Assembly (NCBI RefSeq): GCF_006715055.1 | Contig: NZ_VFMN01000001.1 | Span: 1,054,001-1,118,000 of the forward strand | Source of the DNA: Lapillicoccus jejuensis | GTDB taxonomy: Bacteria; Actinomycetota; Actinomycetes; Actinomycetales; Dermatophilaceae | DNA: 64,000 nucleotides | Direction of reading: 5' to 3' | In this document: in pieces, positions 1 to 9,840 of the stretch | Layout: each line of letters opens with the position of its first letter | How positions within the stretch are numbered: position 1 is the stretch's first letter | Position numbers and translations under genes: made by a program | The notes under the pieces: generated by a model | The model's input: only the letters and a program-made list of their open reading frames with translations | What the model was told of the DNA's origin: nothing | Databases searched by the model: none

Positions 1-832
1 TGACCGAGCCGAGCAGGAGCCCCCGCACGTCGCCCCAGCCGTGGCTGCCGACGACGAGGAGCTCGGCCTGGTCGGCCTCCGCCAGCAGCGCCTCGACCGG
101 CGACCACTGACGCACCCGCACCCGGACCGGGACGTCGGGCAGCCGCTCGCGCCAGCCGGCGATGGCGGTCCAGGTGAGCATGTCCTCCTCCTGGGCGGCG
201 GCCCGCCAGCGCGTCTCGATCGGTCCAGGCGGCGGCACCGTGCGCTCGGGGTCCCACCCGTGCAGCACGGTGAGCGCGACCCCGCGGGCGTCGGCCTGGG
301 CGAAGGCGTAGCCGACCGCCTCCGCCGAGACCGGCGAGCCGTCCACCCCGACGACGACGTGCCGCGGCGTCTCCGGCGCGAGCACCCGCGGCGCCTCGCG
401 GACGACGACCACCGGGCACCCCGCCCCGGCGGCCACCGACTGCGAGACCGACCCCATGAGCAGGGTCGCGAGGCGCCCGCGACCGTGCGAGCCGACGACG
501 ACCGTGTCGGCCACCCGGGACACCTCGGTCAGCGGGGCGGCGGGCGAGGCCGCCGCCAGGTAGGCGGTGGTGCGGCGCACCTCCACCGACGGGGCCCGCT
601 CGGCCACCCGGGCGGCCGCCCGGTCCAGCACGGGCCCGAGGGACTCGGTGGCCGGCAGCAGCGCGATCGCGCCGGCCATGGGGTCGCTGTAGAGCGGCGC
701 GGGGGCCGCGAGCAGCAGCAGCGGCCGGTGCCGGCGGGCCGCGTCGTCGGCGGCCCAGTCGAGGGCCGCGTCGCTCGACCCGTCCGGGTCGATCCCGACG
801 ACGACGGCGCCGGTGGCCGGGTGGGTGGTCAT
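1..832 (-). CDS. Universal stress protein (UspA family), two tandem Usp domains, C-terminus cut by window edge
   Basis: Reading on the minus strand from an ATG at 832 gives about 277 residues with no stop before the edge. The first Usp domain begins VVVGIDPDGSSDAALDWA and carries the nucleotide-binding run GSHGRGRLATLLMGS. A second domain begins HVVVGVDGSPVSAEA and reaches GSHGWGDVRGLLLGS at the edge. Tandem Usp proteins bind ATP and are typically linked to dormancy and hypoxia in actinobacteria. The start overlaps the stop of the upstream DoxX-like gene by 4 bp (ATGA), so the two are probably co-translated. The C-terminal end is outside the window. Confidence 0.9.
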   Translation of the reverse strand, partial: MTTHPATGAVVVGIDPDGSSDAALDWAADDAARRHRPLLLLAAPAPLYSDPMAGAIALLPATESLGPVLDRAAARVAERAPSVEVRRTTAYLAAASPAAPLTEVSRVADTVVVGSHGRGRLATLLMGSVSQSVAAGAGCPVVVVREAPRVLAPETPRHVVVGVDGSPVSAEAVGYAFAQADARGVALTVLHGWDPERTVPPPGPIETRWRAAAQEEDMLTWTAIAGWRERLPDVPVRVRVRQWSPVEALLAEADQAELLVVGSHGWGDVRGLLLGSV

Positions 833-1422
833 CGCAGCACCGGGTGACGTCGCACCGGCGCGAGGCGCGACCACCACCCACCCAGGCCCCAGGTCCGCCC
901 CGCGTCGAGCGCCGCGAGGAGGACGAGGACCAGCGCGTCGACGAGGTGGTCGTCGAGCACCGGGTTGTTCGCGGGCGGCAGCGTCGAGGCCCACATCATC
1001 ACCAGCAGCAGGGATCCGGCCGCGGCGACCGGGCGCAGGGCGACGCCGAGGACGAGCCCGAGGCCGATGCCGAGCAGGCCCAGCATGAAGAGCCAGTCGA
1101 CGACGGCGTGGCCGGCGAGGGCGTGGTACGCCGACGCGAACGGGCCGCTCGCGTGCGTGAGGAAACCGCTGGTCGGCGAGGCGCCGTGCACCCACGCCGC
1201 GTCGCCGTACGTCGTGGTCACCCCGGTCACGGGGTTCTTGCCCGTGTCGTGGCCGAGGGCGAGCAGCTTGTCCAGGAAGGCCCACAGGAAGATGCTTCCC
1301 AGGACCAGGCGGGTGAGGGCGGCGGTGCGGCGGACCACGGCCCCGGACCAGGTCGTCGTCACGAGGGCGACGGGCCGCTCGGTGGTGCTGTGCCGGGGCG
1401 CACGCCCCGAGATGGTGGACAT
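829..1422 (-). CDS. DoxX-like integral membrane protein
   Basis: 197 residues. Hydrophobic segments lie near residues 33–53 (LTRLVLGSIFLWAFLDKLLA), 107–130 and 134–150, in the DoxX/SURF4-like arrangement, with a polar loop containing GKNPVTGV between helices 1 and 2. DoxX proteins are small inner-membrane proteins tied to respiratory or thiol redox functions; the substrate here is unknown. The start is supported by GAGGAGG eight bases upstream. The gene overlaps the UspA gene by 4 bp, and a flavin-binding PPOX-fold gene lies just upstream on the same strand, a grouping that suggests a redox or dormancy stress set (inference). Confidence 0.8.
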   Translation of the reverse strand: MSTISGRAPRHSTTERPVALVTTTWSGAVVRRTAALTRLVLGSIFLWAFLDKLLALGHDTGKNPVTGVTTTYGDAAWVHGASPTSGFLTHASGPFASAYHALAGHAVVDWLFMLGLLGIGLGLVLGVALRPVAAAGSLLLVMMWASTLPPANNPVLDDHLVDALVLVLLAALDAGRTWGLGGWWSRLAPVRRHPVLR

Positions 1423-1560
1423 GGTGACCTCCTCTGTTCGGCGGCCCGGGCTCCCGGGCCGACACCTCCACGCTGCTCCCGAGCGGCGCCGGCGCCCAGG
1501 GACCTCGGTCCCCGTCCGTCCCGGACCCTGGTCGCCGATCGGACCTTCCGGGCGCGCGGC

Positions 1561-2016
1561 TCAGCGCACGGGGTGGAGCGCCGCGCGCGCCTGCGCGGTG
1601 AGGGTCAGCCGGCGGCCGGTCGTGGAGTCCGGCACGACGCGCACGAACCACGGCTTGCGGCCCTCCTGCCACGGGGCCAGCGGCAGCGCGAGCGCGTGCA
1701 GGTTCTCCTCCCGGTCGAGCAGCCGCTCCGCGCGACCGCGGAGCACCACGCTCCACGCCGTGCTCGGCGGGTCGTCCCAGCCGTCGACCTCGAAGGCCAC
1801 GCGATGGTGCGACGAGGCCGCCAGCTTGGTGCCGGCCGCCGTACGGAACACGACCGTCCCGTGGTCGACGAGGTAGGTGACGGGGAAGATGTCAGGGCCG
1901 TCCGCCGAGCCCACGGCGAGACGCCCGATCGTGCTGCGCCGCAACAGCTCCCAGCACTGGCGCTCGGAGAGCTCGACGGTGGTGTCCTCGGGTGCGGGGC
2001 TGCTCGACCTGTTCAT
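1561..2016 (-). CDS. Pyridoxamine 5'-phosphate oxidase-fold flavin/F420-binding protein
   Basis: 151 residues. The ELSERQCWELLRRSTIGRLA opening followed by the PVTYLVDHGTVVFRTAAGTKL segment is typical of the PPOX split-barrel family, which binds FMN or F420 and reduces small molecules. No catalytic assignment is possible from sequence alone. It lies upstream of the DoxX/UspA pair on the same strand, separated by about 138 bp that hold no other gene, and downstream of a strong hairpin that ends the acyl-CoA ligase transcript. Confidence 0.8.
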   Translation of the reverse strand: MNRSSSPAPEDTTVELSERQCWELLRRSTIGRLAVGSADGPDIFPVTYLVDHGTVVFRTAAGTKLAASSHHRVAFEVDGWDDPPSTAWSVVLRGRAERLLDREENLHALALPLAPWQEGRKPWFVRVVPDSTTGRRLTLTAQARAALHPVR

Positions 2017-2040
2017 GGCCCCAGGGTCCGCCGACGGGTC

Positions 2041-2077
2041 CGGGCCGGGCAGGGACGAACGTCCCGGCCCGGGCCCG
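2041..2077 (-). terminator. GC-rich hairpin downstream of acyl-CoA ligase gene
   Basis: The inner stem GGGAC/GTCCC has a GAAC loop. It is extended by GGGCCGGG-type pairing out to 2041 and 2077 with one mismatch and one bulge. It lies between the stop of the ligase (2102) and the start of the PPOX-fold gene (2016), both on the minus strand. There is no U tract, as is common in actinobacterial terminators. Confidence 0.5.
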
Positions 2078-2101
2078 GTGGGCGGCGACGCGGGGACCGG
2101 G

Positions 2102-3631
2102 TCAGTTGACCTGGCGGTCTCGGCCCTCCCAGTACGGCGCGCGCAGCTTGAACTTCTGCAGCTTGCCGGTCGCGGTGCGGGCCAGCTCGTCGCGGAACTC
2201 GATGCTCGACGGCGCCTTGTAGCGGGCGACCTTGCCCTTGACGTGGTCGATGAGCTCCTGCTCGGTGACCTGCGACCCGGGGGTCGTCACGACGAGCGCC
2301 TTGATGGTCTCGCCCCACTTCTCGTCGGGGACGCCGATGACGGCGACCTCGGTGACGTCGGGGTGGGTGAAGAGCGCGTCCTCGACCTCGATCGAGCTGA
2401 CGTTCTCGCCGCCCGTGATGATGACGTCCTTCTTGCGGTCCATGATCGTCAGGTAGCCGTCGTCGCCGAGGACGCCGCCGTCGCCGGTGTGGAACCAGCC
2501 GCCCTCGAGCGCCCGGGCGCTCTCCTCCGGCTGCTCCCAGTAGCCCTCGAGGCAGACGTTGGAGCGGGCGAGGACCTCCCCCTCGTCGTCGATGCGCAGC
2601 GTGCACCCGAGCGCGGGGGCGCCGGCGCGGACCAGCTTGGCGGCGGCCTCCTCGGCCGGCAGGTCGTCCCACTCCTGACGCATCCGGTTGATGGTCAGCA
2701 GCGGCGAGGTCTCGGTGAGGCCGTAGATCTGGATGAACTCCCAGCCCAGCTCCTCGCGCACCCGCGCCACCGTGCGGGTCGGCGGCGGGGCGCCGGCGAC
2801 GATGATCCGCACGCGGTCGCGGCCGGGGACCTCGCCGTCCCAGGTCTGCGCGGCCTCGAGGACCGAGGCGACGACGGCAGGGGCCGCGCACATGACGGTC
2901 ACGCCGTGTCGCTGCACCCGGCGCAGGATCTCGGCGCCGTCGACCTTGCGCAGGACGATGTGCGGCACGCCGCAGCCGGTCATGCCGAAGGGCATCCCCC
3001 AGCCGTTGGCGTGGAACATCGGCAGCGTGTGCAGGTACACGTCGCGGTCGGTGACCCCCGCGTGCAGCGCGAACGTCGTCGCGTTGGTCCAGATGTTGCG
3101 GTGCGTGATCTGCACGCCCTTGGGGCGGGCCGTCGTGCCGCTCGTGTAGTTGATGGTCGCCGTCGCGTTCTCGTCGGGCTCCCACGGCGTCGGCTCGGTG
3201 TCGAAGAGGAACATGTCGTCGTCCTCGCCGATGACGAAGACGTGCTCGGCCTCCACGTCGGCGAGCGCGTCCTTCAGCTCGGGGTCGACGTACACCACCC
3301 GGGCGCCCGAGTGCTGGACGATGTACGTCACCTCGTCGACGCTGAGCCGGAAGTTGACCGGGACGAGGACCCGTCCCCAGCCGCACACGCCGTAGAAGGC
3401 GGTGAGCAGCCGGGCGCTGTTGTGCGAGACGTAGGCGACGCGGTCCCCCACCCCGAGACCGAGCGACTCCAGCTTGGCCGCCTGCGCCCGGGCGAGCTCG
3501 GCCATCCGCGCGTAGGTCACGTCGCCGAGCGACGGGGCGGGCTGCGTCGGCTCGTCGACCACGCCGGTGCGCTCGCCGTAGACGGCGGCGGCGCGGGCGA
3601 GGAAGTCGCTGACGGAGAAGGGAACGATCAT
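2102..3631 (-). CDS. Fatty-acyl-CoA synthetase / AMP-dependent acyl-CoA ligase
   Basis: 509 residues from an ATG at 3631, which has a near-perfect AGGAGG seven bases upstream; an in-frame start 27 codons earlier lacks support. The ANL-superfamily landmarks are in order: [11 protein letters not shown] (AMP/phosphate loop), [33 protein letters not shown] (hinge) and the C-terminal ATGKLQK lysine motif. It should activate a fatty or aryl acid to acyl-AMP and then the CoA thioester in the cytoplasm. The acid cannot be named from sequence. A second, unlinked ligase is at 6964–8637. Confidence 0.9.
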   Translation of the reverse strand: MIVPFSVSDFLARAAAVYGERTGVVDEPTQPAPSLGDVTYARMAELARAQAAKLESLGLGVGDRVAYVSHNSARLLTAFYGVCGWGRVLVPVNFRLSVDEVTYIVQHSGARVVYVDPELKDALADVEAEHVFVIGEDDDMFLFDTEPTPWEPDENATATINYTSGTTARPKGVQITHRNIWTNATTFALHAGVTDRDVYLHTLPMFHANGWGMPFGMTGCGVPHIVLRKVDGAEILRRVQRHGVTVMCAAPAVVASVLEAAQTWDGEVPGRDRVRIIVAGAPPPTRTVARVREELGWEFIQIYGLTETSPLLTINRMRQEWDDLPAEEAAAKLVRAGAPALGCTLRIDDEGEVLARSNVCLEGYWEQPEESARALEGGWFHTGDGGVLGDDGYLTIMDRKKDVIITGGENVSSIEVEDALFTHPDVTEVAVIGVPDEKWGETIKALVVTTPGSQVTEQELIDHVKGKVARYKAPSSIEFRDELARTATGKLQKFKLRAPYWEGRDRQVN

Positions 3632-3736
3632 CGGTACCTCCTGCGGGTGGGACGTCGGCGCCACTGTATGCGAGCGGCCCCGCGCCGGGCCGGCGGATGC
3701 GCCGACCGGCACCGGCGGCTCGCCGTACGGCGTCCC

Positions 3737-4198
3737 TCAGGCCGTCGCGGCGGCGTACGCGTCGAGCGACCAGCCGCTGCCGACGGCCGTGGCCATGGCC
3801 TCCCAGCCCTCCCCGTGCCGGTCGAGGTGGCGGTGGGTGAGGACGACCCGCGTCCGGTCGGGCGACACCGCCGTGAAGGTCACCTCGATCTCGCTCGTGC
3901 GGGAGGGGTCGGGCTCGAGCTGCCAGCGCAGGTCGATGTCCCACGAGAAGACGAAGCGGGCGGGCGGCTCCCAGGCGAGCACGCGCGACCAGGCGCAGGT
4001 CGTGCCGTCGGACGCGTGGTCGACGATCCGGCCGCCGACGAAGGGCTGGACCTCCATCCGCACGACCGGCGCGTCGGACAGGTGGTGCTGCGGGTCCCAC
4101 CAGGTCTCCATGCCGCTCGTGAACACCTCGAAGGCGCGCTCCGGCGGGACGCCGACCTCGGTCTCGACGACGACGCTGGTGGACGTGGCGGTGGTCAT
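3737..4198 (-). CDS. SRPBCC (AHSA1-like) domain protein
   Basis: 153 residues starting MTTATSTSVVVETEVGVPPE. The pattern VPPERAFEVFTSGMETWW, VGGRIVDH, CAWSRVLAWEPPARFVFSWD and VVLTHRHLDRHG is characteristic of the Aha1/polyketide cyclase-like helix-grip fold. The start overlaps the stop of the ArsR-type regulator by 4 bp (ATGA). ArsR–SRPBCC pairs are common in actinobacteria; the SRPBCC partner probably binds a hydrophobic ligand, but which one is not known. Confidence 0.85.
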   Translation of the reverse strand: MTTATSTSVVVETEVGVPPERAFEVFTSGMETWWDPQHHLSDAPVVRMEVQPFVGGRIVDHASDGTTCAWSRVLAWEPPARFVFSWDIDLRWQLEPDPSRTSEIEVTFTAVSPDRTRVVLTHRHLDRHGEGWEAMATAVGSGWSLDAYAAATA

Positions 4199-4548
4199 GA
4201 GGACTCCTCGGTCGGGGGGTGGTCGGTGGTGGACGGCGGTGCGGCCGGCCGCTCGGCGGCGGCGGCGAAGTCGGCGAGCGAACGGGTCCAGAACGCGTCG
4301 ACGTACGCCCGCAGGGTGGCGAGCGCCCCGGGGTCGACCCGGTAGACGCGGCGGGTGCCGACCGCGGTGTCGCGCACCAGCCCGGCCTCCTTGAGCACCC
4401 GCAGGTGCTGCGAGACCGCGGACCGGGACACCGGCAGGCCGTCCGCGATCTCGGTGACCGCGCACGGCCCCGCCGCGACCCGCTCGAAGACGGCCCGACG
4501 CGTCGGGTCGCCCAGAGCGTCCAGCACCCCGCTCGCGTTAGTCGACAC
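4195..4548 (-). CDS. ArsR-family winged-helix transcriptional regulator
   Basis: 117 residues from a GTG. The winged helix is clear: LDALGDPTRRAVFERVAAGP, then VTEIADGLPVSRSAVSQHLR as helix-turn-helix and RRVYRVDPGAL as wing. No cysteine metal-binding motif is visible in the recognition helix, so this looks like the non-metal ArsR subgroup that pairs with SRPBCC genes. It is the first gene of a two-gene operon. Its GTG lies inside a palindrome and six bases after a -10 box, implying a leaderless, autoregulated transcript. Confidence 0.88.
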   Translation of the reverse strand: MSTNASGVLDALGDPTRRAVFERVAAGPCAVTEIADGLPVSRSAVSQHLRVLKEAGLVRDTAVGTRRVYRVDPGALATLRAYVDAFWTRSLADFAAAAERPAAPPSTTDHPPTEESS

Positions 4549-4584
4549 TAACGTAAGTTACGACTCACGCTTCGTCGCCGTCAA
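4537..4584 (-). promoter_or_regulatory. Promoter and palindromic operator of the arsR–SRPBCC operon
   Basis: On the minus strand: -35 TTGACG (4584–4579), an 18-bp spacer, -10 TAACTT (4560–4555), six bases, then the GTG start. A perfect inverted repeat GTTAGT-N4-ACTAAC spans 4537–4552 and contains the start codon; a second overlapping pair TAAC/GTTA reaches into the -10. Autorepression by the encoded ArsR protein is inferred. Confidence 0.6.
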
Positions 4585-4594
4585 CCCCTGCGCC

Positions 4595-4665
4595 TTCCGG
4601 ACTCGCGTTCTGCCGCGCCCACACGCGATGACAGCGTTGTCACGCGGCAGAACGTGAGTCCGGAA
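4595..4665. repeat. Long intergenic inverted repeat with nested hairpin
   Basis: 23-base arms (4595–4617 and 4643–4665) pair with a single mismatch, which is a G:U pair in plus-strand RNA. The 25-base loop itself contains TGACA-GCGT-TGTCA. It lies between the arsR start and the 3' end of the dehydrogenase gene (minus strand), so it could terminate the latter. It is much longer than a normal terminator. Confidence 0.7.
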
Positions 4666-4686
4666 CGCGACAGGAGCGCCGCGGGG

Positions 4687-5532
4687 TCAGTCGCGGCCGG
4701 CGGCGATCCGCGCGATGACGACGGCGTAGTCCTCGTCGCCGTGGCCCTCGTCGACGGCGTCCTGCGTACGGGCGCGCACCTCGCGGGTGAGCGGGACGGG
4801 GTGGTCGCCGGCCGCGTCGACGACGAGGCCGAGGTCCTTGGCCAGCCCGCTCAGGGAGAACGTCGCGGCCGAGAAGTCGCCGGACTCGAGCATCGGCCGC
4901 TTCTGGCCGAGCGTCCACCCGTAGGCCCCGGCCGAGAGCACGTCGAGGACCGCGTCGCGCGGCAGGTCGAGGTGGTCGGCCAGGCCGAGCGCCTCGCCGA
5001 GGCCGGCGGCCACCGCGCCGAGGCTCTGGTTGACGACGAGCTTCATCGCGCTGCCGGACCCGACGGGGCCGACGTGGACGACCTTGCCGTCGGCGCACCA
5101 GGTCCCCAGCAGCGGCCGGACCCGCTCGACGTCCTCGTCGGCTCCCCCGACCACCGTCGTCAGCTCGCCCGGCTCGGCGAGCGGCGTGCTCCCCAGGACG
5201 GGGGCGTCGACGAACCGCACGCCCGCCGCGACGGCCCGCTCCCCCAGCTCGCGGCTGGCCGCCGGCCCGACCGTCGTCACGTCGACCCACACCGCGCCGT
5301 CGGCCGCGTGCTCCAGCAGCTCGCCGGCGACGGCGCGCACCGAGTCGGGGTCGAAGAGCATCGTCACGACGACCTCGGCACCGTCGACCGCCTCACCGAC
5401 CGAGTCGGCGACCCGCGCCCCGTCGAGCTCGCGGCGGTGCCGGTTCCACACCGTGACGTCGTGGCCGGCGTCCCGCACGTGACCGGCGAGGAGGGCGCCC
5501 ATGCGCCCGAGACCGAGGAAGGCGACTCGCAT
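4687..5532 (-). CDS. NAD(P)-dependent beta-hydroxyacid dehydrogenase (6PGDH/3-hydroxyisobutyrate dehydrogenase family)
   Basis: 281 residues, the usual length for this family. The Rossmann motif FLGLGRMGALLAGHVRDAGH is at the N-terminus, with VTMLFDPDSV after the first half. The substrate-binding block VDAPVLGSTPLAEPGELTTV and the catalytic segment GPVGSGSAMKLVVNQSLG (Lys in GSAMKLVVNQ) follow, and the C-terminal all-alpha domain is complete. It oxidises a short 3-hydroxy acid or reduces a glyoxylate/succinate-semialdehyde type substrate; the exact substrate is not assignable. Confidence 0.85.
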   Translation of the reverse strand: MRVAFLGLGRMGALLAGHVRDAGHDVTVWNRHRRELDGARVADSVGEAVDGAEVVVTMLFDPDSVRAVAGELLEHAADGAVWVDVTTVGPAASRELGERAVAAGVRFVDAPVLGSTPLAEPGELTTVVGGADEDVERVRPLLGTWCADGKVVHVGPVGSGSAMKLVVNQSLGAVAAGLGEALGLADHLDLPRDAVLDVLSAGAYGWTLGQKRPMLESGDFSAATFSLSGLAKDLGLVVDAAGDHPVPLTREVRARTQDAVDEGHGDEDYAVVIARIAAGRD

Positions 5533-5568
5533 GCCCGGTCACGTATCCCGCGGTGCCACGCGGCAAAC

Positions 5569-5652
5569 GACGCCGTACGACGTCCCAGCCGGCGCCCAGC
5601 CGCCGGTCAGGACGCCGTACGACGTCCCAGCCGGCGCCCAGCCGCCGGTCAG
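5569..5652. repeat. 42-bp perfect tandem duplication
   Basis: Two identical 42-bp copies (5569–5610 and 5611–5652), each with a CCGTACGACG core. The second copy includes the stop codon of the Tat-secreted protein gene (minus strand, 5649–5651). The duplication therefore seems to have copied the 3' end of that gene into the intergenic space. Confidence 0.9.
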
Positions 5653-6776
5653 GAGGCGACGCGGACCGTCCAGCCGACGGAGTCGCCGTCGAGCGGCACC
5701 TCCTTGGACCCGTGCCCGACCAGCGATCCGTCGGCGGCGACGAACCCGCCGGCGAACACCGTGCCCGGCTCGGCCTGCCGCACGTCGTCGCGGAGGACGC
5801 CACCCGCCGACACCCGGACGGCGGTGGCGCGGAAGTGCCCGTCGAGCACGGCCCCGAGCACCCACGCCTCGTCGCCGCGGCCGACGACCCCGTTGACGAG
5901 CAGGCCCGCGGGGACGGTCAGCCGCTCCCACCCCCCGGCCGTACGACGTCGTACCTCGTCGTCACCGAGGGCCCCGGGTCCGGCGACGACGAGGCCGCTC
6001 GGCAGCAGGGCCGCCCCGACCATCGTCGTCGGGGTGCCGTCCGTCGTGGGGCCCGGCCGGTCGCGCCAGCGTCCCCCGCTGCGCTCCAGCAGCCGGTCGC
6101 CGAAGACGGCGACACCGCTCGAGCCGTCGGCCAGGCGCATCCCGATGCCGCCCAGGTCGCGCACGCCGGCGGGGTCGGGCGCGATCGCGTCGCGGCGCCA
6201 TCCGGACCACCCCCCGACGAGCGACCAGCGGGCCGCGAACGGCAGCACGGCGCGGCCGTCGCCCGTCGGGACGCCGCCGGTGAGCAGGAGCGCGCCGCCG
6301 ACCTCGCGCAGCGACCCGGTCTGCAGGAAGCGCGGCAGCCCGGACGTGTCGAGCGGGTGCCAGGCCCCGCCCGCCTCCAGCCGGCCGACGACCGCCGACC
6401 CGTCGTGGCCCGGCAGCGTCACCTCGGCGCGGGTGCCGTGCAGCCACAGCCCACCCGCCGACGCGGGGGTCGTCGCCCCCCACACCACCGGGACCGAAAC
6501 CGGGACGGCGCCCGACCACGCGTCGCCGGCGAGCCGCCGGGCCACGGCCGCGCCGTACCCGTCGATCCCGAGCCGGTGCCCGAGCGCGAGGGTGACCGGC
6601 CGCGCGCCACCCGTGGTCCCGCCCAGCTCGACCCGGGCCGCCGTCGGCCACCCGGTCAGGCGGGTGAACGGCGAGCGCGCCGTCCCGGCCGCCGTCGCCC
6701 CCTGCGCCCCCGTCACGAGCCCCGTCGCCCCCACCCCGAGGGCGCCCAGCGCCCCCAGGAACGTCCGTCGTCGCAT
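5649..6776 (-). CDS. Tat-exported protein of unknown function, probably beta-propeller
   Basis: 375 residues from an ATG at 6776 preceded by GGAGCAGGGCGG. The N-terminus MRRRTFLGALGALGVGATGL is a twin-arginine signal with an Ala-rich cleavage region (ATAAGTA). The rest is rich in Gly/Trp/Leu repeats of about 40–50 residues, such as GGAWHPLDTSGLP, GGWSGWRRDAIA, GGRWRDRPG and GGWERLTVPAG, which resemble propeller blades. No enzyme motif is recognised. It may be a folded, exported carbohydrate- or protein-binding protein (inference). Confidence 0.65.
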   Translation of the reverse strand: MRRRTFLGALGALGVGATGLVTGAQGATAAGTARSPFTRLTGWPTAARVELGGTTGGARPVTLALGHRLGIDGYGAAVARRLAGDAWSGAVPVSVPVVWGATTPASAGGLWLHGTRAEVTLPGHDGSAVVGRLEAGGAWHPLDTSGLPRFLQTGSLREVGGALLLTGGVPTGDGRAVLPFAARWSLVGGWSGWRRDAIAPDPAGVRDLGGIGMRLADGSSGVAVFGDRLLERSGGRWRDRPGPTTDGTPTTMVGAALLPSGLVVAGPGALGDDEVRRRTAGGWERLTVPAGLLVNGVVGRGDEAWVLGAVLDGHFRATAVRVSAGGVLRDDVRQAEPGTVFAGGFVAADGSLVGHGSKEVPLDGDSVGWTVRVAS

Positions 6777-6963
6777 CCGCCCTGCTCCTTCGCGTCGGGT
6801 GCGGGCGAGGTCCCCCACCCACCCGCACGACGCGGCGCCGTACCGCCGGGGTTGCCTCGGCGGCCGACGACCCGTGACGACCCCCGTGACGACCTCGTGT
6901 GATCCGCGCCCGACCAGGGGGGTATCCCTTCCGAACCGGGGGTCGATGAGGCACGCTCAGCCC

Positions 6964-8637
<1,674 letters not shown>

Positions 8638-8655
8638 GCCGCGTTCCCGGCCGGT

Positions 8656-8701
8656 ACGACGAGGCCCCGGTCACCCTCAGGGGTGACCGGGGCGGCGTCG
8701 T
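8656..8701. terminator. Bidirectional terminator hairpin
   Basis: A perfect 12-bp stem (8665–8676 with 8681–8692, TCAG loop) is flanked by a second pairing ACGACG/CGTCGT. It lies between the convergent acyl-CoA ligase and CsbD genes. Confidence 0.75.
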
Positions 8702-8716
8702 GCGCCTCGGGTGAGG

Positions 8717-8911
8717 TCAGGACTTGAAGGCGTCCTTGACGTCGCCCGCGGCGTCCTTGACGTTCTCGCCGGCCTTCTTGGCGTTCGCCGAGGCCTGGTC
8801 GCCCTGGCCCTCGGCCTTGAGGTCCTCGTTGCCGGTCTTGTCGCCGACGGCCTCCTTGGCCTTGCCCATGGCGTCCTCGGCGGCGTTCTTGGCCTTGTCC
8901 ATGATGCCCAT
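8717..8911 (-). CDS. CsbD-like general stress protein
   Basis: 64 residues starting MGIMDKAKNAAEDAMGKAKE. The protein is highly charged and Ala/Lys/Asp rich with repeated AK.A.D periodicity (GENVKDAAGDVKDAFK), as in the CsbD/YjbJ family of small hydrophilic stress proteins. GGAGGAGG lies upstream of the chosen ATG. The next genes on the same strand are an Asp23 operon, which fits an envelope or osmotic stress context. Confidence 0.85.
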   Translation of the reverse strand: MGIMDKAKNAAEDAMGKAKEAVGDKTGNEDLKAEGQGDQASANAKKAGENVKDAAGDVKDAFKS

Positions 8912-9088
8912 CGCGGGCCTCCTCCCCGGTGGTCTCCCACCGCTCGGTGTCGGTCGTTCCATCCGGCCAACGGCCGGTCGCGTGGAGACGTTCCGATCCT
9001 CATGAGGTGCCCGGCGGTCGCCGGTCACCACTCCCTGCCCCGGCCCCTTACCCGCGACGGCCCCTCGGCCAACCCCGCGGGCCAGGCG

Positions 9089-9394
9089 TCAGAGGCGGGC
9101 CCAGTTGCGGCGGCGGTAGTCGCGCACCCGCCGGCGCAGCCGCCGCGGCCAGCGCCAGCCGCGCCGCGCGACGAGGACGACCTCCGCGCCGTCGGGGGGG
9201 CCGCCGTACGACGCGCCGTAGGCGCCGCCCGCGCCGGCCTCCCGGGCGGGGTCCGCGGCGTCGAGCGCCGCCATCGCGGCGACGTACGCGTCGTGGTCGC
9301 CACCGTGGTCGGGGTGCAGGGCCCGGGCGGCCCGCAGCCGGACCAGGCGCTGCTGCCGGGCCCGCTCCCCCGGCTCGGGCACCGGGGGTGTCAC
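9089..9394 (-). CDS. Small protein with HPD J-domain-like motif in Asp23 operon
   Basis: 101 residues from a GTG that overlaps the Asp23 stop by 4 bp. Residues 14–45 read QQRLVRLRAARALHPDHGGD and then HDAYVAAMAALDAAD. This is an amphipathic basic helix, an HPD tripeptide at residues 27–29 and a following helix, like helices II and III of a DnaJ J-domain without helix I. The C-terminal third ends in a very basic tail (RRGWRWPRRLRRRVRDYRRR). It might recruit DnaK to the envelope or simply be a DNA/membrane-binding basic protein; function is unknown. Confidence 0.6.
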   Translation of the reverse strand: MTPPVPEPGERARQQRLVRLRAARALHPDHGGDHDAYVAAMAALDAADPAREAGAGGAYGASYGGPPDGAEVVLVARRGWRWPRRLRRRVRDYRRRNWARL

Positions 9395-9708
9395 GACGGG
9401 CGCCGGCCCGGGGGCGCCGCGACCCCGGGGGCCCGGACGTCCTCCACCGTGACGTCGACGGCGGCGCCGGGGACCAGCGTGGCCACGGCGGCACGCACCG
9501 CGACGGCGGTCGTGCGCAGCGGCGCACCCTCGGCCAGGACGACGTGGACGTCGACGACCCCGTCGCGGACCCGAACCCCGGGCACGCGGCGGCCCGGCAG
9601 GTAGGTCGCGACCTCCCCGAGCGCGCCCGCGTGCAGCCCGACGACGCCGGGCACCCCGAGCACGGCGTCCACGAGCGCGTCCACCGGACCGGCCGTCGTC
9701 GGCGTCAT
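9391..9708 (-). CDS. Asp23/Gls24-like alkaline shock protein
   Basis: 105 residues starting MTPTTAGPVDALVDAVLGVP. The pattern V.GVVGLHAGALGEVATYLPGRRVPGVRVRDG, then VDVHVVLAEGAPLRTTAVAVRAAV and VDVTVEDV, follows the Asp23 domain, whose two halves are the structural core and the C-terminal beta segment. These proteins are associated with the envelope stress response. It precedes the HPD mini-protein with a GTGA overlap. A divergent gene of similar type starts at 9841. Confidence 0.75.
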   Translation of the reverse strand: MTPTTAGPVDALVDAVLGVPGVVGLHAGALGEVATYLPGRRVPGVRVRDGVVDVHVVLAEGAPLRTTAVAVRAAVATLVPGAAVDVTVEDVRAPGVAAPPGRRPS

Positions 9709-9840
9709 TCGGGTCCTCCTCCTCGTCGTCCTGCGCGGCGGCGGTCCCGCGCACGGACCCGTTGCACGTCCCATGCTGCCCGATTCGCCGGGAGATGACA
9801 GGATCACCAGTGGCGCACTGCCGGGGGAAGGGGAAGGGGG

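Noticed and set aside
41-847. Long plus-strand reading frames across 0–2 kb and many similar ones elsewhere
   Set aside because: They are antisense or shifted copies of real genes in GC-rich DNA; compositions are Arg/Pro/Gly-biased with no domain, while the opposite strand encodes clear families.
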